64,000 nucleotides of DNA from Phytophthora quininea (Eukaryota > Oomycota > Peronosporomycetes > Peronosporales > Peronosporaceae), in NCBI GenBank assembly GCA_011947345.1, contig JAAVTG010000347.1, positions 62,001-126,000 on the forward strand, read 5' to 3'. This document shows, piece after piece, positions 1-8,931 of the stretch. The number at the start of each line of letters is the position of its first letter. The first letter of the stretch is position 1. A program made the position numbers and the translations under genes. The notes beneath the pieces are model-generated. The model worked only from the letters and a program-made list of their open reading frames with translations, searched no databases and had not been told where the DNA came from.

Positions 1-1
1 T

Positions 2-859
2 TGCGCCAGGTTCGTACACTGCCAAGCTGCTCACTCACATCCGCCGTCAGGGTTTGACGGCATCGAGGCAAGTGTCGGAGACCTGAAGGCTCTTGGCGGC
101 GCGAACGTTGTGCTGCCCTTGCTAGCTGCCAACGACTTGGACTTGATCGTCGGCGCGTACTCTGGGTGGGTCGACTATGAGCCGCAGAATCTCCAGCAGC
201 AGTTCGAAGACGTGCAGGCCCATATCACTCGCTTGCTGAGGGAGCTGGAGGTCATTTGCAGCTTCGACCAGCGCCCCGTTCGCATCAATGTGCACTCCGG
301 CAGCGACCACTGGCCTGCGGACGAACAACGAGAGTATCTGAGCCGTGTTCACGATATCGAGCGAGAGCTGGGCTGTGACGACATTTTGGCACACGAGACG
401 CATCGAGGCCGCATGTTCTACTCGCCGTGGCCTACGCTGGCGTTGCTGGAGGACTTCCCAAGCTTGAAGCTGACGCTGGACTTCAGTCACTGGTGCGTGG
501 TGACTGAGCGTCTGCTTGATACGCCGGCGGACGACAAGTGGCTGCTCAACGAGATTGTTCCAAGAGTTCGTCACGTGCACGGGCGAGTGGGAACGGCACA
601 GGCAGCTCAGCTGCCATATCCACACGACCCCGAGCTTTCGGGTTGCGAGATCGATCGCTCTCAGCGTCTGTGGGATGCTGTTTGGGCTCGGCAGAAAGCT
701 GATGGCGAGGTTTCCACGTTCACACCCGAGTACGGTCCTATTCCGTACGCGCCGCGTCACCATGACGACCGACAAGTCGAAGCGTACGACGTTGACGACC
801 TGTGCGCACGAACCGCCTTGGCCCAACGCGAGGAATTCGACCGAGCGACGGAAGACTGA
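2..859 (+). CDS. Sugar phosphate isomerase/epimerase-like protein (5' partial)
   Basis: The 3' part of a TIM-barrel protein of the xylose isomerase-like family runs off the left edge of the window. The frame reads FDGIEAS early, then alternating strand and helix segments with metal-site-like patterns: INVHSGSDHW, LAHETHRGRMF, LTLDFSHW and VRHVHGRVG. These match the metal-binding layout of sugar phosphate isomerases and epimerases. No start codon is visible. Between about 50 and 56 the natural sequence (RRQG then FDGIEAS) needs one more T in a short T run, so a one-base loss or assembly error is likely. The stop is the TGA at 857-859. Substrate cannot be assigned; this is a family call only. 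Confidence 0.75.
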   Translation, partial: CARFVHCQAAHSHPPSGFDGIEASVGDLKALGGANVVLPLLAANDLDLIVGAYSGWVDYEPQNLQQQFEDVQAHITRLLRELEVICSFDQRPVRINVHSGSDHWPADEQREYLSRVHDIERELGCDDILAHETHRGRMFYSPWPTLALLEDFPSLKLTLDFSHWCVVTERLLDTPADDKWLLNEIVPRVRHVHGRVGTAQAAQLPYPHDPELSGCEIDRSQRLWDAVWARQKADGEVSTFTPEYGPIPYAPRHHDDRQVEAYDVDDLCARTALAQREEFDRATED

Positions 860-873
860 CCATTAAAGTGAAA

Positions 874-919
874 TCTCACCTTGTTCTGCGAAAACGTCAG
901 TAGTTGAAGTCGTCTTTTG
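874..919 (+). repeat. Dispersed repeat, short copy A
   Basis: These 46 bases lie 15 bases after the preceding stop codon and match 61127-61172 at 45 of 46 positions, in the same orientation. A weaker relative of the last part (ttgaagtcgtctt) occurs near 29149-29161. The family looks like the tail of a longer dispersed element that is better preserved at 60887-61175. Confidence 0.8.
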
Positions 920-939
920 GAACTCGGCGTAGTTTGCTT

Positions 940-1575
940 TTACAGACTGATGGCTACTTTGGGGCGTGCCCCACTTGCCGAAGTGCTGCTTTTCGTCACT
1001 GTAGCGCCGTTAAGCTCGGCGATGATCTGGTTCCTTTGCTGCTGGAGATCCTGCTTCCTCTCGATTTTCCGTTTCTGTTGTGCAGTGTGTTCCTTCTCCC
1101 CTTTTCCAGCGTTGCAATCTCCTTGAGCAGTTTGTTTATCTTTGTCAACTGCTTCTTCAACTGCTGTGAGTCTCCGTGCAAGGCCGGGGTGGTGTCTCGA
1201 CACTCTGCGAGCTGGGCGACTGCTTTTTGGTCTCGAGCGACAGCGCAGCCAGGGGAAGCTCGTCAACGACGGCGTCGGCTTCAGTCTTTACTCCATCTCT
1301 ATTCCCCTTCGCCGCTTGCTTCGCCTCTTGCTCACGACGCTGTAGTAGACATCCGAGCACAGCGTCAGCTCACCCCCAAACATCTGTAGCCCAGTGAGCC
1401 ATCTTCTCACCCGCTGCGCGACGGTCTTGTATTTGGGCACCTCGTCCTGCGGCACGTAGCCCTGGCGGATGCGGATGGCTTTGCGCGTGGACCCATCCGC
1501 CCGCTTCGACGCCGGCACCACCACCTGTCCATCGGCCGTGCGCACCGCGCCCAGCGGCAGCTTCGTCTCGCTCAT
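940..1575 (-). CDS. PYM: PYM homologue (partner of Y14 and Mago), exon-junction recycling factor
   Basis: PYM binds the Mago-Y14 dimer and helps remove exon junction complexes from translated mRNA. The N-terminus starts MSETKLPLGAV and carries the family signature GYVPQDEVPKYK, preceded by VVPASKRADGS. An intron of 71 bp (1340-1410, GT-AG) interrupts it after about 55 codons. The acidic and polar middle leads to the C-terminal helix QQLKKQLTKINKLLKEIATLEK, seen in two adjacent parts, and then KRKIERKQDLQQQRNQI, which matches the PYM tail. Two one-base losses are needed, near 1180 and in the C run at 1098-1101. Both look like homopolymer errors. Start choice: the ATG at 1575 precedes the conserved block at the usual distance. 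Confidence 0.8.
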
Positions 1576-3788
1576 CGCGTCGGAAAATGGTGGCCGGACT
1601 ATTTTTGGTCCATTTTGGTCCCGATTCGAATTTACGCGGCAACGAGCAAGAGTCTGCAGCAGCCTTCACAAAAGTACTGCAAACAACGTCCGCCATGCGA
1701 CTTCCGCCACGAGAGTGTAGCTTATCCCAGCATGGCCGCAGTGGCAGCTCAAGCGCGTACATGTACTTCCAAGCTCCTCTATTGTCGATGATATGGCCGC
1801 GCCAAACAGATCGTGGCCGCATTCACCCCGATGTTTTCGCGCCTTGGCCTTCAGGACTGCCGTCCATGCAGCGAGCACCGCCAGCACATCGATGCCAGTC
1901 CGCCGGCGCTGACTCAGGGCAACAGTCTCGGTGTTCCCGCTGGGATACCTCCCAGCGAGTGAACGACAGCCAGCTCGGCGGCAGCAACGTCGGGGGAGGG
2001 AGAGGCGGCGGCTCGCAGCGTAGATCGCACGCGTCACTGCGGTGGCGGAGCGTAGGCGACGCATGCCAGGAGAATGGCAGCTTCCGAGGGCCAGCGAATT
2101 CCGAGCTGGCTGCAGTTCAACGAGTTGAAGCGCTACAATATATTCCCCTCCATAAGAATATACGAATGACCACTCCATACAAGTCTAAGTACTCCTGACC
2201 AACGACATTCTTATAGAGGGGTTTGTCTGTACGTCCGCGAAGGGATGCGCCGCAAACTTCAAGTCTCAGAAAAACAGAACTGGAGTCCGTATTGCAGTGC
2301 GTGTTCGCATTGCAGGTCAGGCTGCGACGACTTTCGCTGTTTTCCTCCATTGCAACCATGCGATAGCCAAGGTATAATGCTTCTACGGAGAGGCCTGTCA
2401 CGGAGTTGGATTTGGCTGTCCAAAGTGTTGTCGCGCTGTCCGACGTCATCATTTAAACCTTCTAGCCCCACAATAAACAGCATCAAGTTCCATACTATGA
2501 CAGCCGCCATGGAAGGAAGTCACCACCATGGAAGCTGCCTGCCGCCAGTGCTTGACGGACTCTGCTTCCATCGCTCAGTTAGCCATTTGCTCACCCAAGC
2601 TCCAGCTCCAGCGTAATGCACGACGTGTGCATCTGGCGACGAAGACCACCGGAGGCTATGCTGCCAGAGGTCCCCTCGAGCCCGAGCTTGAGGGTGGATC
2701 TCCTTGTATGTCCAAGCCCCGTGGCTTCCTCAGTGTCGTTCCAAGCTCAAGTGACCCCTCTCAACCTCCAAGGCAAGGTGAAAATCAAGCAGAAGTGTCT
2801 ACGCGACGGCGTACCAGCTGTAGAAACAGTTAATCCTTGGTACAGTCGTCATGACGAAGGCTTTTCCTCCGGCGTGACGCCTTGAAAAACCACAAGTGTC
2901 CTGTGTGTGCCCGCGGGTGGCATCGGGATAGCCAGTGGTCTCCGGCATTAACCTGCTGATGCTGTAGGAAGGGGGTAGCTACTAGCACGTCCCGGATAGC
3001 GGGGGTAAAGGGGTTAACAACGCACACTCCGGATACTCGGCTGCTCGAGCAGCTTGCCAGCTAATGCGTCTCACACGTAGCTGGCAGCCCCCAGCCAGCC
3101 ATCGCTCTGCGGTTGCCGCCGCAGCGCCTCCACGGCATCTGATCGGCTCGCCCTTGAAGGGGTCCTTGAAGCCGCGAGTCGGAGGCCCTCCCACTCCCTC
3201 TGACTCCTGGGAACGAATTGGTGACGGCGCGAGGACAAACCTGCGCTTCGTTAAACCCGTTCCGCTCTGCTGGCGGTCCCGTCGCCACGATGAAATACCT
3301 TCTCGGATTGCTCTCGCCAAGAGCAATCCGAGAATTGCGGACGTCTCACCAGCGTGACTAAGCCTATTACGACTTGTCTTAGAATGATCGTGGCTTCGTC
3401 GCCAGCGCCATAACGCACCTCGCGCCTGTGGCACACGTCACCATCGGCATCGGGAAGCCAGCGATGCAAAGCCCAAGACACAAGTTGCCTGCAGGCAGCA
3501 GAGACTGGCACCGACAAAGGAGGGAAACGTCACGGCGCGTCGCCGAAAGAGTGGTACAGTCGTTGGATTGGCTGAAATCCACGGTGGCTGGCTTTCATAC
3601 AAACATCAAGTGCGGCGCGCAAACCTGGCCCGCTCAGTCCGCCTGGATACAAATGCCAATATAGTCGAACATAGTCGGGTGCTCTCGTTCGAGAGCCGTC
3701 GACAGCTTCAGTGCGGAATTTGCGACAGCAAGCGCAAGCAGTTAGAAGCTCCCCTTCTTCTCGAGCCCCCCTCTTACACACAGACGCC
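1576..3788. other. Gene-poor interval of about 2.2 kb
   Basis: No reading frame here looks like a conserved protein on either strand. Open frames exist (for example minus strand 2982-3434 and 1666-2178), but their residue composition (Arg, Ala and Ser rich, no recognisable motif) suggests non-coding or decayed repeat sequence. A perfect hairpin lies at 3300-3334. The last 150 bases presumably hold the promoter of the acyl-CoA synthetase gene. Confidence 0.5.
3300..3334. repeat. Perfect 15-bp inverted repeat with 5-base loop
   Basis: The left arm 3300-3314 (ttctcggattgctct) is the exact reverse complement of the right arm 3320-3334, with the loop cgcca between them. There is no T tract after it and no gene nearby ends here, so a terminator role is not indicated. 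Confidence 0.85.
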
Positions 3789-5897
3789 ATGGCCACCAAC
3801 TACACGGTACACCCCACTATCTGCTCGTCGTTGGTGCGATATCTCAACCTGACTTGGTTTCCACCGCTTTTTCCTCCGCCCACAGACGTGGAAGATCGAC
3901 GAAGAGGTCAAGATCCGCATGACGGAGGACGGCGCCGGCGCGCGCCCCGCCATCACGGCCTCGCAGGCCTTCCAGAACACGTGCGCCAAGTACGGCTCAG
4001 CCAACGCGCTGCACTTCAAGCGCGACGGCGAGTGGTAAGGCTGTTAAGGGGGCTGAGGGTTGCGTCTGTTCAGCTGTTTAACACCTTTGGGGGATCTCTT
4101 GATCTCTCAATACATTGCTGCAGGACCACGTACTCGTTCCAGACGTACTACGACAAGTGCTGCCAGTTCGCCAAATCGCTGCTGCACGTGGGGCTCGAGC
4201 GCTACCAGGGCGTGAGCATCATCGGCTTCAACGCGCCCGAGTGGGCCATCGCCGACGTCGGCGCCATCTTTGCCGGCGGCGTGGCTGCTGGCATCTACAC
4301 CACCAACAACCCCAAGGCCTGCGAGTTCATCGCAAAGCACTCGGACTCGGGCGTCGTGGTCTGCGACGGCGTCAAGCAGCTGGAGAAGTTCCTGGCCATC
4401 GAGAAGAACCTGCCCAAACTCAAGGCGCTCGTCATGTGGAACGACAGCGTCCCCGAGGGGATTCAGAGCTCTGTGCCCGTGTACTCGTTCGAGGACTTTA
4501 TGCAGCTCGGCAAGGACGTCAAGGATGAGACGCTCAAGGAGATCATGGACTCGCAGAAGCCCGGCAATTGCTGCACACTCATCTACACGTCCGGCACTAC
4601 GGGCGACCCGAAGGCCGTCATGATCTCGCACGATAACGTGGTCTGGACCATCATGAGCGTCGTGGGCATGATCAAGCGCAACTTCAACCACCAGATGGAC
4701 AACACCGACCGTCTCGTGAGCTACCTGCCGATGTCCCATGTCGCTGCGCAGCTGATTGATATCTGGCTGCCCATTTGCGGCGGTCTGCAGAGCTATTTTG
4801 CCCAGCCCGATGCCCTGAAGGGCTCACTGGGTGTGACCCTCAAGGAAGTTCGCCCTACATTCTTCTTTGGCGTGCCGCGCGTGTGGGAGAAGATCGCCGA
4901 GAAGATGTGGTCCATCTCGGCCCAGACCACGGGCATCAAGAAGCGCATTGCCACGTGGGCCAAGGACAAGGCCGCGCAGAAGACGGAGCTGGCTCAGTAC
5001 GGGAACTCGGGAGGTGCCCCGTGCGGTTTTGGCGTGGCCAACGCTGTGGTGCTGATGCGTGTGAAGGAGGCGCTGGGTCTGGACCAGTGCATTGCTAGCT
5101 TTAGCGGTGCTGCTCCAATCAGTCGCGAAGTTGTAGAGTACTTCGGCTCGCTAGATCTGCCGGTATTCGAATTCTTCGGCCAGAGCGAGTGCTGCGGTCC
5201 TCAGACGTGCAGTATGGCTGGCAACTGGAAGATCAGCACGTGCGGCCGCACCATTGACGGCTCGGAGACTCGAGTGGTGGACGGCACGGATGAACTGATC
5301 TTTGGTGGCCGTAACATCATGATGGGCTACCTGAAGGGCGAGACGCAGACGAACGACACGGTCGATGCGGATGGATGGCTTCACTCGGGCGACTGCGGTA
5401 AGGTGGATGAGGACGGCTTCATGACGGTCACAGGCCGCATCAAGGAGCTTATTATTACTGCCGGTGGTGAAAACGTGCCGCCTGTTATCATTGAGGACAC
5501 GATCAAGGAGGAGCTGCCGCTGCTGTCGAACGTTATGGTCATCGGTGACCGCCGCAAATTCCTGTCGGCTCTGTTTACGCTGCGCGTGACGGTCGACAAG
5601 GAAGGCCACCCCACGGACACGCTGGACGAGAAGGCTCTCTCGGTCATGAAGGAGATTGGCAGCTCGGCCACGACTGTGGCGGAGGCCCGTGCTGATGAGA
5701 AGGTCAAGACATACCTGGACGATGGTCTAAAGCGCGCCAATGCTCGCGCTACGTCGCGTGCGCAGAACGTAGGCAAGTACATTGTGCTGGACCACGACTT
5801 CTCGATCAACGGCAACGAGCTCACCCCCACGCTGAAGCTGAAGCGCAAGGTCGTGAACGAGAAGTACGAAGACGTCATCGAGGGCATGTACAAGTAA
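3789..5897 (+). CDS. Long-chain acyl-CoA synthetase, bubblegum (ACSBG) type
   Basis: The enzyme activates long-chain fatty acids to acyl-CoA through an acyl-adenylate. Three exons: 3789-3806, 3886-4034 and 4124-5897, with GT-AG introns of 79 and 89 bp. Splicing restores MATNYTTWKIDEEVKIRM and then GEWTTYSFQTYYDKC, giving 646 residues, close to the usual size of the family. The AMP-binding P-loop motif YTSGTTGDPKAVM lies near residue 213, FFGQSECCGPQ near 400 and the adenylate and hinge motif DGWLHSGDCG near 470. These are followed by GRIKELIITAGGENVPP. No signal peptide is visible. The ACSBG assignment rests on the short N-terminus and the GENVPP region; generic long-chain synthetase is the fallback. 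Confidence 0.92.
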   Translation: MATNYTVHPTICSSLVRYLNLTWFPPLFPPPTDVEDRRRGQDPHDGGRRRRAPRHHGLAGLPEHVRQVRLSQRAALQARRRVVRLLRGLRVASVQLFNTFGGSLDLSIHCCRTTYSFQTYYDKCCQFAKSLLHVGLERYQGVSIIGFNAPEWAIADVGAIFAGGVAAGIYTTNNPKACEFIAKHSDSGVVVCDGVKQLEKFLAIEKNLPKLKALVMWNDSVPEGIQSSVPVYSFEDFMQLGKDVKDETLKEIMDSQKPGNCCTLIYTSGTTGDPKAVMISHDNVVWTIMSVVGMIKRNFNHQMDNTDRLVSYLPMSHVAAQLIDIWLPICGGLQSYFAQPDALKGSLGVTLKEVRPTFFFGVPRVWEKIAEKMWSISAQTTGIKKRIATWAKDKAAQKTELAQYGNSGGAPCGFGVANAVVLMRVKEALGLDQCIASFSGAAPISREVVEYFGSLDLPVFEFFGQSECCGPQTCSMAGNWKISTCGRTIDGSETRVVDGTDELIFGGRNIMMGYLKGETQTNDTVDADGWLHSGDCGKVDEDGFMTVTGRIKELIITAGGENVPPVIIEDTIKEELPLLSNVMVIGDRRKFLSALFTLRVTVDKEGHPTDTLDEKALSVMKEIGSSATTVAEARADEKVKTYLDDGLKRANARATSRAQNVGKYIVLDHDFSINGNELTPTLKLKRKVVNEKYEDVIEGMYK

Positions 5898-6201
5898 GTG
5901 TCTCCCTGTCATCCCACCGCATATCTCCATTAGGATGCGGCAAGGGTGTGCTATCAGCCTCTAGAAAGCGCGCTTGGTATAAGCGAGGTGGCTGACAGAG
6001 CCCGTGCTCGTTGTGCTTCGGCCTGCATGCGCTTTCGTTTTCTTGATAGTCGCCCCTGCCCGCAGTTAAGTAATTGGTTTCGCAAAGACTTGGATGCGTT
6101 CTTTCATGTTTCCAGTGGTGATGGCGTGTGTGGAGAGGTTTCCTATAGCTAACAGGTCTACGTCCATCACCAACATCCCCCTCCCCGCCTCCGCATCGAG
6201 T
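5898..6201. other. Intergenic, convergent 3' ends
   Basis: About 300 bases between the synthetase stop and the stop codon of the membrane-protein gene on the other strand. I see no gene, repeat or RNA in it. Confidence 0.6.
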
Positions 6202-6688
6202 TTACTCGCGCTTGTTTTTCTGTCGCGCGGCACGCAGCTTGAGCTGCTGCTCCTGTAGCTGGTTGTTCTTCTGGATGGCCTCGTAGACGGCGACCAGCAT
6301 GATCACCACGGCCATCATGAGCACGTGCGACACGTTGAATTTGAACGCCGAGGCCTTGCCCAACACGTTCTCCAGCGCGTGCTTCAGGTTGTCGGCATCT
6401 GCAGCAGCACAATTCGTTAGCAACGTTTGCAGTATTCAAAATGCAGTGACTGCGTACATGGCTTGAGCCACTGCACCATGGGGATCGTCATGTAGCTCTT
6501 GAGGTCTAACACAAAGACAATTGACACAGCAGATTAGAGCACTGCGGCGTGAAGTATGGGAGACTAGGGGACTCACTCATGGTGAGGAAGCGAAAGACGT
6601 TCTGGAAGTTGAAGAGCGCCACGCCCGATACCAGCAGCAGCAGCGGTGGCAGGAACAGCAGCTGGAACAGGTTCAGGTTCAGGATCAT
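6202..6688 (-). CDS. Small two-span membrane protein with C-terminal charged helix
   Basis: Three exons: 6506-6577 is intron 1's acceptor side, so coding parts are 6577-6688, 6458-6505 and 6202-6398, with introns of 71 and 59 bp. The spliced product is about 118 residues. A hydrophobic N-terminal span (LLFLPPLLLLVSGVALF) is followed by NVFRFLTM and a loop (LKSYMTIPMVQWLKPYADNL). A second span (VLMMAVVIMLVAVYEAI) and a charged helix ending RAARQKNKRE complete it. The order (membrane spans, then a coiled coil with a basic tail) recalls BAP31-like ER proteins, but the sequence is short and I do not assign it to that family. ER membrane location is inference. Confidence 0.65.
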
Positions 6689-6888
6689 CGTGGCTCGCGT
6701 GTCCAAGTTTCCGGCAGTTTGAAAAGTGAGGCGGGAATGTCTCATTTAGGTGAACTTTCGTTAAAGTAAACTAAGTAAAATCGACAATAAAAAGTATGTG
6801 CGCTCGAATATGCTGTTAGAATATGATAACCGAAAGCAACAGAAAGCGGCAATTGCAATATACCGTCCTTCAGGTCATACTGTATTCA

Positions 6889-8407
6889 GGCTCTCCTGAA
6901 GACTGAGCCCGCTTTTCTAAATCTAGAAAAATCTAAAAATGGTGAAGTCAAACACATAGATAAACTCATTTTGTGGAGCCACACCACATTGAATTGACGT
7001 CCCTCTCCCACTCAATTTCCGCGGCCTGAGCCCACTTTTGGGCGAAATTTGCAATCACGGAGAAACTAATACTACTTGGTTTTTGTATAGGTCGCACAGT
7101 GCGAGCCCGCCAAACGAGTGGCTCAAACTCAATCATTGTCTTTCTTGCGCCACCAACACCCAGCCACTACACCAGCTCCCTCTCCATGACTCCCACCAGC
7201 CCCACCAGCCAGCCAGCCAGCAGTAGACAGCCAGACAGCCAGACCCCAGCCTCTCCCTACCTGTACCATCTAGAGGCCGAGAGCCTCTTCGCTCTAGACC
7301 ACGTACTCAAGTTCACGAGCGATGAGACTCTCTGCACCCGGTGGTGTCAGGAGGTTGGCCTGATCGACAGGCAGAAGTACTGCCCTGTGTGCTTCCGCCC
7401 CATGCGGCAAGCCCTAACCAGAAAGCGGTGGAGGTGCTGCCGTAGAACGAAGCACCCCGATGGCAAGGAGGTCAGCAAGGGCTTGCTGACCAACTCCTTT
7501 TCAACGGGATGAACCTTACGTTGTGCAGCTCGGTACGGCTACTGCTTGCGTGGTGCATGAGGTTATCTCATGTCCAGGCGACCGAGTTAGCTGGGACGTC
7601 AGAGCGGTCTGTGCATGAGTACCACGACTACTGCCGGTCTACGTGCTCCAAAGAGCTACACAAGGGCAATTTCCAGGTAAGTAAGTGTTACCGTGCACTC
7701 TATGTTGCTATTGTGCTGCTAATAGGATAGTATCTAATGTTTAGATCGGAGGAGAGGGCCAAATAGTCGAAATAGATGAGACTAGTTTGGCGAAGAAGCG
7801 AAAATACAACCGGGGAAGGAGCTACGAGGAGTTCTGGCTCTTTGGCGGCGTCGAAAGAGGAAGCGGCCGTTGGTTTGGCCGCATCGTGTACGACAAGCGC
7901 ACGAAGCAAACGCTACTCCCACTTATCAAGAAGTTTATTAGGCCAGGGCGAGTATTGCTTTTATTTATGCATTATTTTTGCTAACTTTCTTTTTCTAGTA
8001 CCCATATCATGTCAGATATGTTTGCTACGTACGTATGCGAGCGGGGCGACAAATGGCACACGCTTGAGAATAACCGCACACTTCGAAGCATGCGGTATTC
8101 CCACAGCTGGGTGAACCACACAGAAAACTTTGTTGACCCTCTTACCGGAACGCACACTAACTCTATTGAGGGCCTGTGGGAGACGCGTATAAAACGCCAC
8201 ATTAAAGTGATGCGCGAAATGCGGAATGCGGAATGACCGCCTCGATGCCTACCTTGACGAATATATGTGGCGCAGTTGGTTTTCCCGCCTCGACCACAAG
8301 CCGGTCAGCTCCTGAACGGACTAGTTTTTGCCATTTTAAGAAATGAATAAACAACCTTTCTAAATTCTGAAACGTTCTAAAAAGCGGGCTCAGTCTTCAG
8401 GAGAGCC
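6889..8407 (+). mobile_element. Merlin-superfamily (IS1595-like) DNA transposon, 1,519 bp
   Basis: Perfect 28-bp terminal inverted repeats bound the element: 6889-6916 (starting ggctctcctgaagac) and 8380-8407. It is flanked by an imperfect 8-bp duplication, tgtattca at 6881-6888 and catattca at 8408-8415, differing by two transitions. Merlin elements typically make 8-9 bp target duplications. Inside is one transposase gene with a DDE/DDN fold of the IS1595 (DDE_Tnp_IS1595) type. The intact repeats and near-intact duplication suggest a fairly recent insertion, or a copy still able to move if transposase is supplied elsewhere. Confidence 0.88.
7186..8315 (+). pseudogene. Merlin transposase, disrupted
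   Basis: The N-terminal zinc ribbon (CPVCFRPM and RWRCCR) leads to a helical segment (LSHVQATELAGTSERSV) and a catalytic core with VEIDET, HIMSDMFATY and THTNSIEGLW, which supply the D, D and N/E positions. There are two introns: 7677-7744 (GT-AG) and 7948-7998, which uses a GC donor (gcgagt) and restores RPGTHIMSD exactly. The frame is broken at 7498-7501, where one T is missing from a T run. It breaks again at 8221-8234, where gcggaat is tandemly duplicated, shifting the last 30 residues (NDRLDAYLDEYMW) out of frame. The first defect may be an assembly error; the duplication looks real. The product would not be functional as read. Confidence 0.85.
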
Positions 8408-8931
8408 CATATTCAAGCTACGTTTGAACCATCGATTCCATGCTTCGTATTCGAAAGTCGCAAAATAAATATCGATGGAGGGCACTATATAAATTTCAGA
8501 GCTAGCAAAGGAAAACTTCTCTGTGGCTGAAGACAATAGAAATGGTGAACATGGGCACACCCAGTGAATCTGTTGGTAGCGCTGCACTGTACGCTTTATG
8601 AAAACTTCCACTGCAACGTTGTTTTTTTCTTCATGGTTTCCAAGGCTTCCGACAAAGCGACAACGACATTCCTCTCCAGGTCTCACTTCTTGTCAATCCA
8701 ATTGTGCAGTTCAAGAGCATGCTCGCATTGACGACGACGCAGTCTATCAATACAACGAACTCCATCCCATTTTCCCGAAACCCATCTACAGTGTACATTC
8801 CGCGAGTCATTTCCTGTCCACAAAACCCTAGCTAGGGCCCACAAAACCCTACTCTGTTTGGCGCCAAACCAAACAGTTAAAAATATTCATCCGAAAAGTC
8901 TCAAGTAGCAGATCGGAGCTCGTCTCTCGCC
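8408..8931. other. Intergenic region upstream of the coiled-coil gene
   Basis: No convincing gene. The first part is AT-rich unique sequence next to the transposon; the last 90 bases hold a strong palindrome (8856-8869) and the presumed core promoter. Confidence 0.55.
8856..8869. promoter_or_regulatory. Candidate E2F-type site (palindrome gtttggcgccaaac)
   Basis: A perfect 14-bp palindrome whose core TTTGGCGCCAAA matches the palindromic E2F/DP consensus. It ends 62 bases before the ATG of a large coiled-coil protein. E2F sites drive genes for S phase and for centrosome or spindle functions in other eukaryotes. Use of this site here is inference from sequence alone. Confidence 0.5.

Noticed and set aside
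2982..3434. Minus-strand 150-residue frame rich in Arg, Gly and Pro
   Set aside because: No motif and no similarity to a known fold; it overlaps the perfect hairpin. I could not support it as a gene.
4107..5893. Long open frames opposite the acyl-CoA synthetase exon (for example minus 4107-4739 and 5381-5893)
   Set aside because: They are shadows of GC-rich codon usage; the plus-strand frame has all family motifs and the opposite frames have none.
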